In this document: piece by piece, positions 8,266 to 15,922 of the stretch
Layout of the letters: each line of letters opens with the position of its first letter
Position numbering within the stretch: the first letter of the stretch is position 1
Origin: Halostagnicola kamekurae
GTDB lineage: Archaea > Halobacteriota > Halobacteria > Halobacteriales > Natrialbaceae
Assembly (NCBI RefSeq): GCF_900116205.1
Contig: NZ_FOZS01000001.1
Span: 868,001 to 932,000, forward strand
DNA length: 64,000 nucleotides
Reading direction: 5' to 3'
Notes under the pieces: generated by a model
Database searches by the model: none
What the model saw: only the letters and a program-made list of their open reading frames with translations
What the model was told of the DNA's origin: nothing
Position numbers and translations under genes: made by a program

Positions 8266-9126
8266 TCAACGGTCCATCTGATCGATCACATCTATCCACA
8301 GGAAATAACACAGTAGATTAAGTACTATCCCATATTGAACATCCGCTTCGCCTTGACCATGTAGCTGTGTATTCCTCCAACGATATAGAAGGCCGTATGC
8401 GTGTTCTTTATCCCCATCAACAAATTTAGCCACCTCTTCCCGGAATCTGTTGAGGTTTGACTCATGATGGTCGTCTACGATGGATTCTTCAAAATATACC
8501 AATAAGTCCGTGAGACTGCTACATGTTGTATCAGATTTATAATATTCACCATTCTTATGACTCCAAATTTCACCCTCTTTTTTAACAGTACCATCTCTTT
8601 CAATTACATCGCCAGATCTTGATTTGACATAGCCTTCCAAGACAGGATAAGCTACGTATGAGGCGACATAAGCAGTGTTATTTAACACCTCTGAACTATG
8701 TGACCGATCAACAGAGTGTTTTGTGCTAAGGGCGAGGTTAAATAACATTCTTGATTCAAACCACATGTCGCGAGTTATCATTGGCAATCTATTTTGAACT
8801 GAATCAAGAATCTCGTAGGTTAGGTTCCAATATCGCCTGTGGTCTGAAGTTATCTGAACCCGGAGTATGTTGGTTAATTGTACCGGCAGTTTCTGCAACA
8901 CATCAAACGGCAATTCTTCTATAGCTGGAAGAGAAGGATTCTCGGAAAACAAGTACTCTCTCTCCAACTCCCCAACGTTAGCATCATAGACATGACCACT
9001 TCCTGTTAGAATTGAGTCATTGAGAGGGAGTCCAGTTGGTCCAGAAGTAGAAAACATTCTTCGTTCAGGATACTGATCAACATAATCAGAATAATTCTCT
9101 TGGACCTGGCCCAAAATTCCACCCAT
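8266..9126 (-). CDS. Element-borne orphan protein with a C-terminal HEPN-like Rx4H motif
   Basis: A 286-residue protein with low-GC codon use unlike its neighbours, so recently acquired. I do not recognise the N-terminal 200 residues, which are mostly helical with conserved-looking aromatic residues. The C-terminal segment has LLYRWRNTQLHGQGEADV followed by a hydrophobic helix (YGIVLNLLCYFLWIDVI). Arg251-Asn252 and His256 form an R-N-x3-H motif of the kind that marks HEPN ribonuclease domains of abortive-infection and toxin proteins. Its place as the only cargo gene of a tRNA-inserted element fits an anti-virus or toxin role. The family assignment is inference from this motif and the flanking helix. 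Confidence 0.5.
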   Translation of the reverse strand: MGGILGQVQENYSDYVDQYPERRMFSTSGPTGLPLNDSILTGSGHVYDANVGELEREYLFSENPSLPAIEELPFDVLQKLPVQLTNILRVQITSDHRRYWNLTYEILDSVQNRLPMITRDMWFESRMLFNLALSTKHSVDRSHSSEVLNNTAYVASYVAYPVLEGYVKSRSGDVIERDGTVKKEGEIWSHKNGEYYKSDTTCSSLTDLLVYFEESIVDDHHESNLNRFREEVAKFVDGDKEHAYGLLYRWRNTQLHGQGEADVQYGIVLNLLCYFLWIDVIDQMDR

Positions 9127-9472
9127 TTATCATTAGTTTGGGGTAAACCTTCTTTAGTGTTATCCACCAAAGGAGTCCCTCAATTCCTTACGAACTGACC
9201 AAGGCATCTTTGTTAAGCAGGAAGGCCGACGCCCCGATCCGGGTTCCGGTAATTCGGCTCTGGTGAATCGCCATAGGGCGTTGGGTTGGACCTACATAGT
9301 GGCACTGCGAATGAGTCCAATCGTTTCGCCAGCGGAGATTCGGCGGAAACCGAAGCCGAAATTGTCCAAGAGTAGCGCATCGAGCCACCTGATATGGAGT
9401 TGAAAGTCGCCAGCGTCTAGGGATTCACCAGAGCCGGTAATTCAAAACGGCATTGAGATATAGAGACTATAG
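9127..9472. other. Gene-poor interior of the tRNA-Val element
   Basis: No open frame here has codon bias or a recognisable product. A 66-codon frame on the minus strand (9188-9388) begins and ends without family features. The stretch lies just beyond the truncated recombinase end, where the missing catalytic half (HxxR and Tyr motifs) would normally be; I do not find it in any of the six frames. Confidence 0.5.
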
Positions 9473-10060
9473 TCAGTAGCTAAGATTCTGGTCGGTGTTT
9501 GAAACGGACAAGTCCATATCGCCGTTTTCCCGCTGTTGAACTGGCTTGTAATCTTCAAGATCAAGCCCTCTAAGTGCCCCTCGACGACATCCACTGTGCC
9601 AAAACACGACGAACATAGCGTGTTTGGCAGTAGCATATTCGAACTTATCGAAGTACTGTAGCAATTTCTTCACCTCATCAAAGTCCATCATATCGTCGTG
9701 AGAGAGATCGCCCTTGGCGAAGTCGGGAGTTTCCAGCTTAGTGTGAAGCTCTTGGTTCCCGTCGGTCGCGTCTATCCTCTTGCAGAACTTGAAAAACGTT
9801 CTAAGGGTGCTGAAATGGTTGCGAATAGTTGAACCTGCTATTTTCTGTCGAAGGTGGAATTTGTACTCAAGGAAGTGTGACCCATCAATGTCCTGCACTG
9901 ATTCTATCCCTTGCTCCTCACACCAGTCACAAAACTGGTTGAGGTGATCCCTGTCTTTGTAGATCGTTGATTTGGCCTTCTCGCCGGTCCGGTCTTTGAT
10001 GTATAGTTCTATCAACTCATTCGGACTGTGATCGTCATCTGTTATTCGTTCTCCGCACAC
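9473..10060 (-). pseudogene. Truncated tyrosine recombinase/integrase (XerC/D-like)
   Basis: About 195 residues from a GTG at 10060. They contain the SAM-like core DNA-binding domain (helical; ISTR-like NHFSTLRTFFKFCK about 100-115) and the start of the catalytic domain through the first active-site arginine in WHSGCRRGALRGLDLEDY. After that point the protein ends within about 25 residues, so the HxxR box and the nucleophilic tyrosine are missing. No ATG precedes the conserved part; an alternative TTG at 10102 would start inside the att repeat. It sits against the right att copy, as expected for the element's own integrase. I see it as broken, but a frameshift-restored C-terminus was not found downstream. 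Confidence 0.75.
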
Positions 10061-10092
10061 GGCGACACAAACGGAGCGAAGCGGAGTGCGTA

Positions 10093-10119
10093 GGCAGTTC
10101 AAATCTGCCCCAACCCACT
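10093..10119 (+). repeat. attR: right copy of the 27-bp att direct repeat
   Basis: Identical to 8068-8094. Beyond it lies sequence that also follows the other tRNA-Val gene of this window (67 identical bases, 10093-10159 against 53601-53667 on the minus strand), which supports it as the original chromosomal flank. Confidence 0.85.
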
Positions 10120-10268
10120 ACTTCTGTCGCGAGCAAATTCGCGAGCGACAGGATCGTTACGTTGGGCAGATTTGAACGAGGCAAGTCACGCGCAGCGAAG
10201 CGAGCATGTCTTGACGTGGTTCAAATCTCCCTCAATCCATACTTTCTGTCAACCCACTACTTTCTGTC
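10093..10268. repeat. Array of direct and inverted tRNA-Val 3'-end copies (locus 1)
   Basis: After the att copy come an inverted tRNA tail (GTTGGGCAGATTTGAAC, 10161-10177), a second degenerate direct tail (GGTTCAAATCTCCCTCAATC, from 10218), then ACTTTCTGTC and a further AACCCACTACTTTCTGTC (10251-10268). The direct tail can pair with the inverted tail over about 17 bases, enclosing a smaller CTGTCGC/GCGACAG hairpin. Blocks 10093-10176 and 10208-10250 match 53584-53667 and 53386-53428 of locus 2 in the same order. Confidence 0.8.
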
Positions 10269-10360
10269 TCGAGGATCCACCGTCGGCGGGAGTAAAATAG
10301 TGTATCGTTCCACGTGATGTAAGCGGCATGATTAATACGATCCCACAGTGACTGCGATAT

Positions 10361-10528
10361 ATGGACGCGATCCGGATACGAAAATTCGGCGGGGTCGCAT
10401 CGATCGTCGTCGGCGTACTCGTGGCGGGCTCATCCATCGGCGTCAATGACCCGCTCGCTGGGTCGGTGGGCCTTCTTTGTGCGCTCATTGGAGTTGCGTC
10501 TCTGTACGACCTCCACGCCGCGGCGTAA
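10361..10528 (+). CDS. Small two-helix membrane protein
   Basis: A 55-residue protein (MDAIRIRKFGG at the start) with two hydrophobic segments, GVASIVVGVLVAG (about 11-23) and AGSVGLLCALIGVASLY (about 33-49), separated by a short polar turn with SIGVNDP. Composition and codon bias are haloarchaeal. A TATA-like AATACGATC element lies upstream. Function unknown; small membrane proteins of this shape are frequent in haloarchaea. The overlapping minus-strand frame is Pro/Thr/Arg-rich and looks like a shadow. Confidence 0.55.
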   Translation: MDAIRIRKFGGVASIVVGVLVAGSSIGVNDPLAGSVGLLCALIGVASLYDLHAAA

Positions 10529-10630
10529 GCAACGGTTTCGAGAGTCGACCGGTCCAACCCAGCGCCGTCCCGATCCGTTCTCATCTCGAAAACGTTGAAT
10601 CGGGCACTCGGACTGGGAGAGGGATCCCCG

Positions 10631-11446
10631 TTACCTCGAGAACAGCCCTTTCAACCGTCCGAACACGCCGCCCGAGTCGGACTCCGAATCTTCGCTCTCA
10701 TCCGCTTCGGTAGAGTCGTCATCGTCGGAATCCGCGTCGCCGGACCCGACAGAACCCGACAGCGGGCCGTCGGTCGAGGATCGACCGCGCTTTTGCCCCG
10801 ACGAACCGGCGCTCCCGCTCGAGGACTCGAGGTCGTCCATCGAGAGGTCGATCTCGCCGATGTCGGTCGTCTCCTCGCGGTCGTCGCCCGATTCGGCGGC
10901 TCTGACGTCCGCACCGGTGACCGCGCCGCGTTCGATACGCGCGGCGAGGTCCGCATCGTCGTCCTCTCGAGTGGCGCTCCCCTCACTTTCGGCCGTCTCC
11001 GCCGGTGCGGGGTCGTCGGCCGCTCCGACCGAGTCCGCGTCTCCGGTGACGGCGTTGGGATCGGCCGGCTGACCGGTTTCGATGGTCGTCGTGGTCGGAC
11101 TCGAGTCGCCGATCGACTCGGCGTCGAACGCGTCGTCGTCTGACTCGCGGGAGCGGTCGCTCGAGTCGCCGTTTTCGTCCGATTCGGTCGTCTGCGCTCG
11201 GTTCGGCGTTTCTCGACTCGTCGCTTCTCGATTAGTCTTCTCGCTGTCCGTCTCCTCCCGGTCGGCCTTCTCTCGATTCGTCTCCCGTCGAGTCTCCGCC
11301 GCTCGCTCCGTTTCGTCGTCGGATGGATCCGCTTCCGAAGACGAGTCGATCGACTCGAGGATGTCGTCGACGCTCGTCTCGGAAACGACTCGAGTCGGGC
11401 CGCCGCCGGGCGTCGATCGGTCCCCAGAATCCGAATCGTCGGTCAT
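10631..11446 (-). CDS. Long acidic, disordered protein
   Basis: A 271-residue protein from ATG 11446 that is dominated by Asp, Glu, Ser and Thr with few hydrophobic residues. The only segments likely to fold are VVSETSVDDILESIDS near the N-terminus, the stretch ADLAARIERGAVTGADVRAA (about 170-190), and the C-terminal amphipathic tail GGVFGRLKGLFSR, which could bind a membrane. A run of ETRRETNREKADREETDSE is charge-repetitive. I do not recognise the family. It is followed about 100 bp away by a YihY/BrkB membrane protein in the same orientation, and the two may be co-transcribed. Confidence 0.65.
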   Translation of the reverse strand: MTDDSDSGDRSTPGGGPTRVVSETSVDDILESIDSSSEADPSDDETERAAETRRETNREKADREETDSEKTNREATSRETPNRAQTTESDENGDSSDRSRESDDDAFDAESIGDSSPTTTTIETGQPADPNAVTGDADSVGAADDPAPAETAESEGSATREDDDADLAARIERGAVTGADVRAAESGDDREETTDIGEIDLSMDDLESSSGSAGSSGQKRGRSSTDGPLSGSVGSGDADSDDDDSTEADESEDSESDSGGVFGRLKGLFSR

Positions 11447-11551
11447 GGTTTGGTTTCCCGTCGCCGACAGCATAATCTTTCTCCACGACGCTGGGCGATC
11501 GGTCCGAAATACCGGCCGACCGGTTCGAAAAACGATCGCGTTCGCGAGCGC

Positions 11552-12334
11552 TCACTCGGCGAGTTCAGGACGGGAGCCAACGACGTTGACGACGGCGCCG
11601 AACAGAATGAGGATTCCGGCGAAGTACAGCCAGGTGACGAACAGCAAGATCGCACCGACGGCGCCGTAGGCCTCGTACTGACCGGCGTTGGCCGCGTAGA
11701 TCTGGAAGCCCGCTTGGAGGACCGTCCAGCCGATCGCGGCGAAGACGGCCCCCGGAATCGCCTCTCGAGGCTCGAGTGAGATCGGCGGCAGGACGTAGTA
11801 CATCGGGTAGAAGACGGCGAAGAGTCCGACCACGAGAAGCGGCCAGCTCAGGAGGCCGGCGAGCGGAACCGTCTCCGAGAGCACGCCGATGATCGCGGCC
11901 GTCACGACCATCAGACCGAGCCCGCCGGCTCCCGCCAGGATGACGACCAGTCCGTCCGTGATCTGCTCGAGAAGCGAGTTCTCGGCGTCGGTGCCGTAGA
12001 TCCGGTCGAACGCGAGACTGAGTCCCCGAAACACCTTCAGGCCACCCCAGGCGGCGACCAAGAGCGCGACGATGGTCGCTTCCGCGCGGCCCGACTCGGT
12101 CGTCAACGCGTCAGTGACGAGGGTTTCACCGGCTTCGGGGAGGAAATCGCCGGCGACCCTGATCAGCTGTTCAGCGACGTCCTCGCCGCCGAGCAGCGAG
12201 CCGACGACGATCGCCAGCAGTATCAGCGGGATCACCGACACGAACGCGTAGTAGGCGAACCCCGCGGCGAGATACGTCAGGTCGCGGTCGCTGGCCGTGG
12301 CGTAGATCTCGAGGATCGTTTCTTTCGGATTCAT
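11552..12334 (-). CDS. YihY/virulence factor BrkB family integral membrane protein
   Basis: A 260-residue protein with about six transmembrane helices. The N-terminal DLTYLAAGFAYYAFVSVIPLIL is the family hallmark, an amphipathic entry followed by a helix with Tyr-Tyr-Ala-Phe. Later hydrophobic segments (LLVAAWGGLKVFRGLSLAFDRIY; VILAGAGGLGLMVV; LLVVGLFAVFYPMYYVLPP; AIGWTVLQAGFQIYA; LLFVTWLYFAGILILFGAVVN) follow the usual order. Family members were once called ribonuclease BN, an assignment now considered wrong; transport or lipid-related roles are suspected. Length is typical. A CAP-domain gene starts just upstream in the same orientation. Confidence 0.88.
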   Translation of the reverse strand: MNPKETILEIYATASDRDLTYLAAGFAYYAFVSVIPLILLAIVVGSLLGGEDVAEQLIRVAGDFLPEAGETLVTDALTTESGRAEATIVALLVAAWGGLKVFRGLSLAFDRIYGTDAENSLLEQITDGLVVILAGAGGLGLMVVTAAIIGVLSETVPLAGLLSWPLLVVGLFAVFYPMYYVLPPISLEPREAIPGAVFAAIGWTVLQAGFQIYAANAGQYEAYGAVGAILLFVTWLYFAGILILFGAVVNVVGSRPELAE

Positions 12335-12410
12335 AGCGAGTGTGTTCCGTCGTTCGGCTCGGAGCGAGTCGTGTTCGAAATCGGCTCGGGGCGGGTCGTC
12401 TCCACGGTCG

Positions 12411-13175
12411 TCACCACTCCGTACAGAAATTCTGCGTCGCGTATACTTCTCCCTCCTCGGAGAGATAGACGCCGACGCCGGCGCGATCCCACGAGTGGCT
12501 CTGGCCGTTCTCGAGGATCGCGTCGCGGTGGTCCGGCGAGTTCATCCACTGAACGACCAGCGCCTCGGCGATCCCTTCTGCGGTCTGGTACTCCTCGGTC
12601 GTTTGCTCGTCGGGTACTTCGACGGGACGCTCGAGCCAGTTCATCGCCAGGTTCTCCCCGTAGCTTCGGCAGTAATCAGCGACGTCGTTGTACCGGTCGT
12701 AGGGATCTTCGCCGTCGGGGTTCGTGTGGGAGAAGTAGTCTCGGTCGTGCATGTCCTCGCTGTGGGCTCGAGCGACGGAGGCGATCGTACCGTCCCACTC
12801 GAGGGGCTCGAGGCCGTGTTCGGCGCGCCGATCGTTGACCTTCGCGTGGACGAAGTCTTCGACGGATTCGGACGTCACCGTCTCGACTTCGGTTTCGTAG
12901 CTCGTGGCGTTCGGATCGTCGGGATCGGTGACGTCCGGATCGCGCTCGCCGGCCGGCGGCGGATCCCCGCTCGGTGCGGGAAGGTCGTCGAACTCGCCGA
13001 AATCGTCGATGAGCGACGGACCAGCCGCTATCGCACCGATGGCGAGCCCGGACAGTACCGCGAGCGCGAGGAGGAATCGAACCGCGGACGCCAACCGAGA
13101 CCCGCCGCTAGAGGACGATTCCGGTTCGTCGATGGATTCTGCATCGGGGGAATCGGTCGGTGGGCCAGGGCCCAT
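12411..13175 (-). CDS. Membrane-anchored CAP/SCP-domain protein
   Basis: A 254-residue protein with one N-terminal transmembrane segment (FLLALAVLSGLAIGAIAA, about 34-51), an acidic linker rich in Pro and Asp, and a CAP (cysteine-rich secretory/SCP) domain from about residue 105. Domain motifs are VNDRRAEHGLEPLEWD, ARAHSEDMHDRDYFSHTNPD, YGENLAMNW and VQWMNSPDHRDAIL, with the cavity His/Glu residues in place; the C-terminus ends ATQNFCTEW. CAP domains are exported proteins with protease-like or lipid-binding roles, and the haloarchaeal function is not known. The nearest gene downstream is the YihY-like protein 77 bp away. Confidence 0.87.
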   Translation of the reverse strand: MGPGPPTDSPDAESIDEPESSSSGGSRLASAVRFLLALAVLSGLAIGAIAAGPSLIDDFGEFDDLPAPSGDPPPAGERDPDVTDPDDPNATSYETEVETVTSESVEDFVHAKVNDRRAEHGLEPLEWDGTIASVARAHSEDMHDRDYFSHTNPDGEDPYDRYNDVADYCRSYGENLAMNWLERPVEVPDEQTTEEYQTAEGIAEALVVQWMNSPDHRDAILENGQSHSWDRAGVGVYLSEEGEVYATQNFCTEW

Positions 13176-13293
13176 TCGTTTCTATCGAGACGCCCGAGTA
13201 CCAAGACGTTCATGGTTACTCGCAGAACATGATGGCTGGCACACATCGAATTTGCCACATTACAGCGCCTGATCGGCCGACACTGCGTCGTGC

Positions 13294-13620
13294 TCAGTCA
13301 CCTCGCGATGCCGACCCGTCACTGCCGCCGAAGATGGTCTCGTGAAAGCCGATCACCAGCCCGGGAACGACGGCCATGAAGAGGTGCTCCTCGAGCGGGA
13401 TGCCGGCGATATCGATTCCGGTGCGGAGTTCGATGTCGAAGACGCCGACCGCGAGCGTGTACCGGTCCCAGACGTAGGCCACCGGGTACAGGGCGAGAAT
13501 CGTCACGGCGGCCTTTCGGAGCGCACCCGCTCGACGGAGAAGGAAGAGTGCGAGCGCTCCCCAGAACAGTTCCGTCACGAGGTAGGTGTACCGACCGAAG
13601 ATTCCGATATCGGGTACCAT
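13294..13620 (-). CDS. Lycopene cyclase domain protein (single domain)
   Basis: A 108-residue membrane protein with about three hydrophobic segments (YTYLVTELFWGALALFLL; AAVTILALYPVAYVWD; HLFMAVVPGLVIGFHETIF) and the signature IPLEEHLFM, which matches the PxEE motif of CrtYc/CrtYd-type lycopene cyclase domains. Each half of a heterodimeric cyclase is this long, while haloarchaeal CrtY proteins usually carry two such domains. This gene could be a lone half, a carotenoid-related paralogue, or a functional homodimer. The start is ATG at 13618-13620; the extension to 13713 lies in a neighbouring promoter region. It is divergent from the CBS-domain gene. Confidence 0.75.
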   Translation of the reverse strand: MVPDIGIFGRYTYLVTELFWGALALFLLRRAGALRKAAVTILALYPVAYVWDRYTLAVGVFDIELRTGIDIAGIPLEEHLFMAVVPGLVIGFHETIFGGSDGSASRGD

Positions 13621-13721
13621 GGGCCTCCTACATCTCCAGTGCAAAAAAAGCGCGTCCCCCGGAACCGTTCGTGACGGGCGGTATCTTAAATACCCCGGCG
13701 CGAGTACTTCCATCCGTAACG

Positions 13722-14879
13722 ATGGATATCGCTGATATCGCCACCAAAGACTTCATCGAAGTAGACGTCGGAACGCGCATGGGGAAAGTCCGTTCGACCT
13801 TCGAGAACGGCAACCCCAAAGGAATCATCGTCACCGACGACGGGGAGTACGAAGGCGTCATCAGCGAGCGGGAGGTCCTTCAATCCCACGTCGAGGACGA
13901 CGCGAAAGTCTCCGCGCTTTTGAAGCCGAGTCGAAACTCGCCGGCCCCAAAACTCGACCGCTACGAGGACGTTCGCGAGACCGCACGACAGCTCATCGAG
14001 AGCAACTCGAAAGTCGCCCCGGTGTTCGAAAACGACGACCTCTGGGGGGTCATCAGCGGCGACGCGATCCTCGAGGCCGTCCTCGAGAACCTCGATACGC
14101 TCACCGTCGGCGACATCTACTCCGACGATCCGATCACGGTCGACGAGAACGACGGGATCGGTAAGGCGATCAACTACCTCCGGGAAAACGGCATCTCCCG
14201 GCTGCCAGTCGTAAACGAGAACGGCTACCTGACCGGCGTCGTCACCACCCACGACATCGCGGACTTCGTCATCCGCGAGAACGAGCGGACGACGACCGGC
14301 GACCGCGTCGGGGACAACGATCGAATGCTCGACGTGCCGGTCTACGACATCATGAACAGTCCCGTCGAGACGACGACCCTCGACACGACGGCGAGGGAAG
14401 CGGTCGAGGAGATGCTCGACGACGACTACGCTGGGCTGATGGTCACGCCCGACGACGACGACCGCGTCGTCGACGGCATCGTGACGAAGACCGACGTCCT
14501 GCGCGCCCTTACCTACACGGAAGAAGAGCACATGGACGTCCAGATCACGAACGTGTCCTTGCTCGACACCATCACTCGAGAGTCAATCACGGAGAGCATC
14601 CAGGCGGTCGCGGACAAGTACCAAGAGATGCAGGTGATGCACGCCCACGTCCGCCTCCACCAGCACAACGAAAAGCTCCGGGGCACGCCGCTAGTGCAGG
14701 TGCAGATCCGCCTCCGGACGAACAAGGGACAGGTCGCGGGCACCGGCGAGGGCTACGGGGCCGAGAACGGCTTCCGCGTCGCGCTCGACAAACTCGAGCG
14801 CAACGTCCTCGAGATGAAAGGCATCGCGAGCGACGAGGAGTACCGCGGCCAGTTGTTGCGAAAACTCAACGAAATCTGA
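13722..14879 (+). CDS. Four-CBS-domain protein with a C-terminal HPF/RaiA-like domain
   Basis: A 385-residue protein. Four CBS motifs form two Bateman modules: about 1-55, 65-120, 128-186 and 207-265, each with a GV(I/V)(S/T)xxD ending such as GVISEREVL, GVISGDAIL, GVVTTHDIA and GIVTKTDVL. Such modules bind adenine nucleotides. The last part, about 272-368, has the order strand-helix-strand-strand-strand-helix: ITESIQAVADKYQEM, then VMHAHVRLHQHNE, LVQVQIRLRTNKG, QVAGTGEGYGAEN and FRVALDKLERNVLEM. This matches the S30AE/HPF fold and the AxDKL pattern of hibernation factors. I infer a nucleotide-sensing ribosome-binding protein. Start is ATG at 13722 below a TATA-like CTTAAATAC. Confidence 0.8.
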   Translation: MDIADIATKDFIEVDVGTRMGKVRSTFENGNPKGIIVTDDGEYEGVISEREVLQSHVEDDAKVSALLKPSRNSPAPKLDRYEDVRETARQLIESNSKVAPVFENDDLWGVISGDAILEAVLENLDTLTVGDIYSDDPITVDENDGIGKAINYLRENGISRLPVVNENGYLTGVVTTHDIADFVIRENERTTTGDRVGDNDRMLDVPVYDIMNSPVETTTLDTTAREAVEEMLDDDYAGLMVTPDDDDRVVDGIVTKTDVLRALTYTEEEHMDVQITNVSLLDTITRESITESIQAVADKYQEMQVMHAHVRLHQHNEKLRGTPLVQVQIRLRTNKGQVAGTGEGYGAENGFRVALDKLERNVLEMKGIASDEEYRGQLLRKLNEI

Positions 14880-15059
14880 GCCGGCGGTGCGAGTCGATCG
14901 GTCTTTTTCTTGGTGCATCGATGCAAAGCGACGGTGGCGTATCAGCGCCGGTTCGACGCTGCCCGATCGGAATTTCGGCCTATCGTGCTTCCGCTCGATC
15001 GCCACCCCGACTCGTCGTGCTCTCCTCGAACAAAACCCCGCCCGTGTTCCTGCCTTCGA

Positions 15060-15779
15060 TTAAAAGCCCGACCCGTCACTGCTCCCCTCGAGTCCGGCAT
15101 CGGTGATCTGGAACTGGACCGATTCGCCGGCGGCCTTCGAGCGGTGTTTTTCCAAGGTCGCTCGCCGCTTGCCGCCGCGGAATCGCTCGACGCGGACGAC
15201 GACGCCGGTCCAGTGCTCTAAGGTGTTCCCGCCCAAGGCCCGCGTTCGATCCGAGTCCGGATCGGCGAACACCTGATTGGTCAGGACGACCGCGAGGTCG
15301 TACTTGCGCGCGAGCGAGAGGAGGTGAGTCACCTGACGGGTCACGCTTCGGAGCGCTTCCCCGCCGTCGCTGTCGCCGGTCCGCTCGAGGCGGTAGAAGC
15401 CGGTCGCGCTGTCGAGGACGATCAGGTCCGCGCGCTCGGCGAACTCTTCGGCGTCCCTGACGGCCTCTTCCTGTTCCTCGAAGTCGAGCGCGTCCTCGAT
15501 GACGATTCGGGAGGCGACGTCCTCGACCCGCTGGTCCGATGCCCCGGAGTCGACTCGAGCGGACAGCAGTTGCTGAAACCGATCGACGGAGACGCCTTCC
15601 GTGTCGATGTAGACCGCTGTCCCACCGCTCGCGCCCGTCTCGACGGCGCTCGAGAGGGCCAGGTTGGTCTTGCCCGCGGCCGGCGGGCCGTACAGTTGGG
15701 TCACGGTACCGCGCTCGAACCCGCCGCCGAGCAGGTCGTCGACCGGGGGACAGCCGGTCAGAATCGCCTCGTCGTTCAC
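15060..15779 (-). CDS. radB: DNA repair and recombination protein RadB
   Basis: A 239-residue RecA-family ATPase, the archaeal Rad51 paralogue that assists RadA. It lacks the N-terminal helix-hairpin-helix domain of RadA and goes straight into the core (MNDEAILTGCPPVDDLLGGG). Walker A is GPPAAGKTN (31-39), the Walker B region is ADLIVLDSATGFYRL, and the core ends with the LTNQVF motif and a Gly/Arg-rich loop (RFRGGKRRATLEKHRS). Length is normal for RadB. The nearest gene, a RuvC-fold protein, is divergent 143 bp away. Confidence 0.93.
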   Translation of the reverse strand: MNDEAILTGCPPVDDLLGGGFERGTVTQLYGPPAAGKTNLALSSAVETGASGGTAVYIDTEGVSVDRFQQLLSARVDSGASDQRVEDVASRIVIEDALDFEEQEEAVRDAEEFAERADLIVLDSATGFYRLERTGDSDGGEALRSVTRQVTHLLSLARKYDLAVVLTNQVFADPDSDRTRALGGNTLEHWTGVVVRVERFRGGKRRATLEKHRSKAAGESVQFQITDAGLEGSSDGSGF

Positions 15780-15922
15780 GGTCGAACGTGGGCCGCTGCC
15801 AGCAAAAACCTCCCGGAACCGTCCTCGAGACGACCGGTCCAGACTCGAAGGCCACGGGAGGGTCCGGAGGCGCCTTCTCGAGAACGGGATAGTTTATTCC
15901 GCGTCGGGCCGAACGCAACGGT

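Larger units (their letters stand above)
8068..10119. mobile_element. Small tRNA-Val-inserted genetic element or remnant, about 2 kb
   Basis: The last 25 bases of tRNA-Val(CAC) plus 2 bases downstream (8068-8094) recur exactly at 10093-10119, a 27-bp direct repeat of the att type. The stretch between is much richer in AT than the flanks. It carries a truncated tyrosine recombinase next to the right repeat and one other gene, an orphan with a HEPN-like motif. This arrangement (att in tRNA 3' end, integrase at one border, cargo gene) is the standard form of an integrated archaeal element. Because the recombinase lacks its catalytic end, the element is probably immobile unless helped in trans. 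Confidence 0.85.

Noticed and set aside
9188-9388. 66-codon minus-strand frame in the element
   Set aside because: No codon bias, ribosome-binding site or motif. It overlaps the site of the missing integrase half but carries no catalytic residues.
10161-10177. tRNA-like tail as a separate tRNA gene
   Set aside because: Only the T arm and acceptor strand pattern is present, in inverted form, without D or anticodon arms. It is a repeat and not a gene; likewise for tails at 53397-53553.
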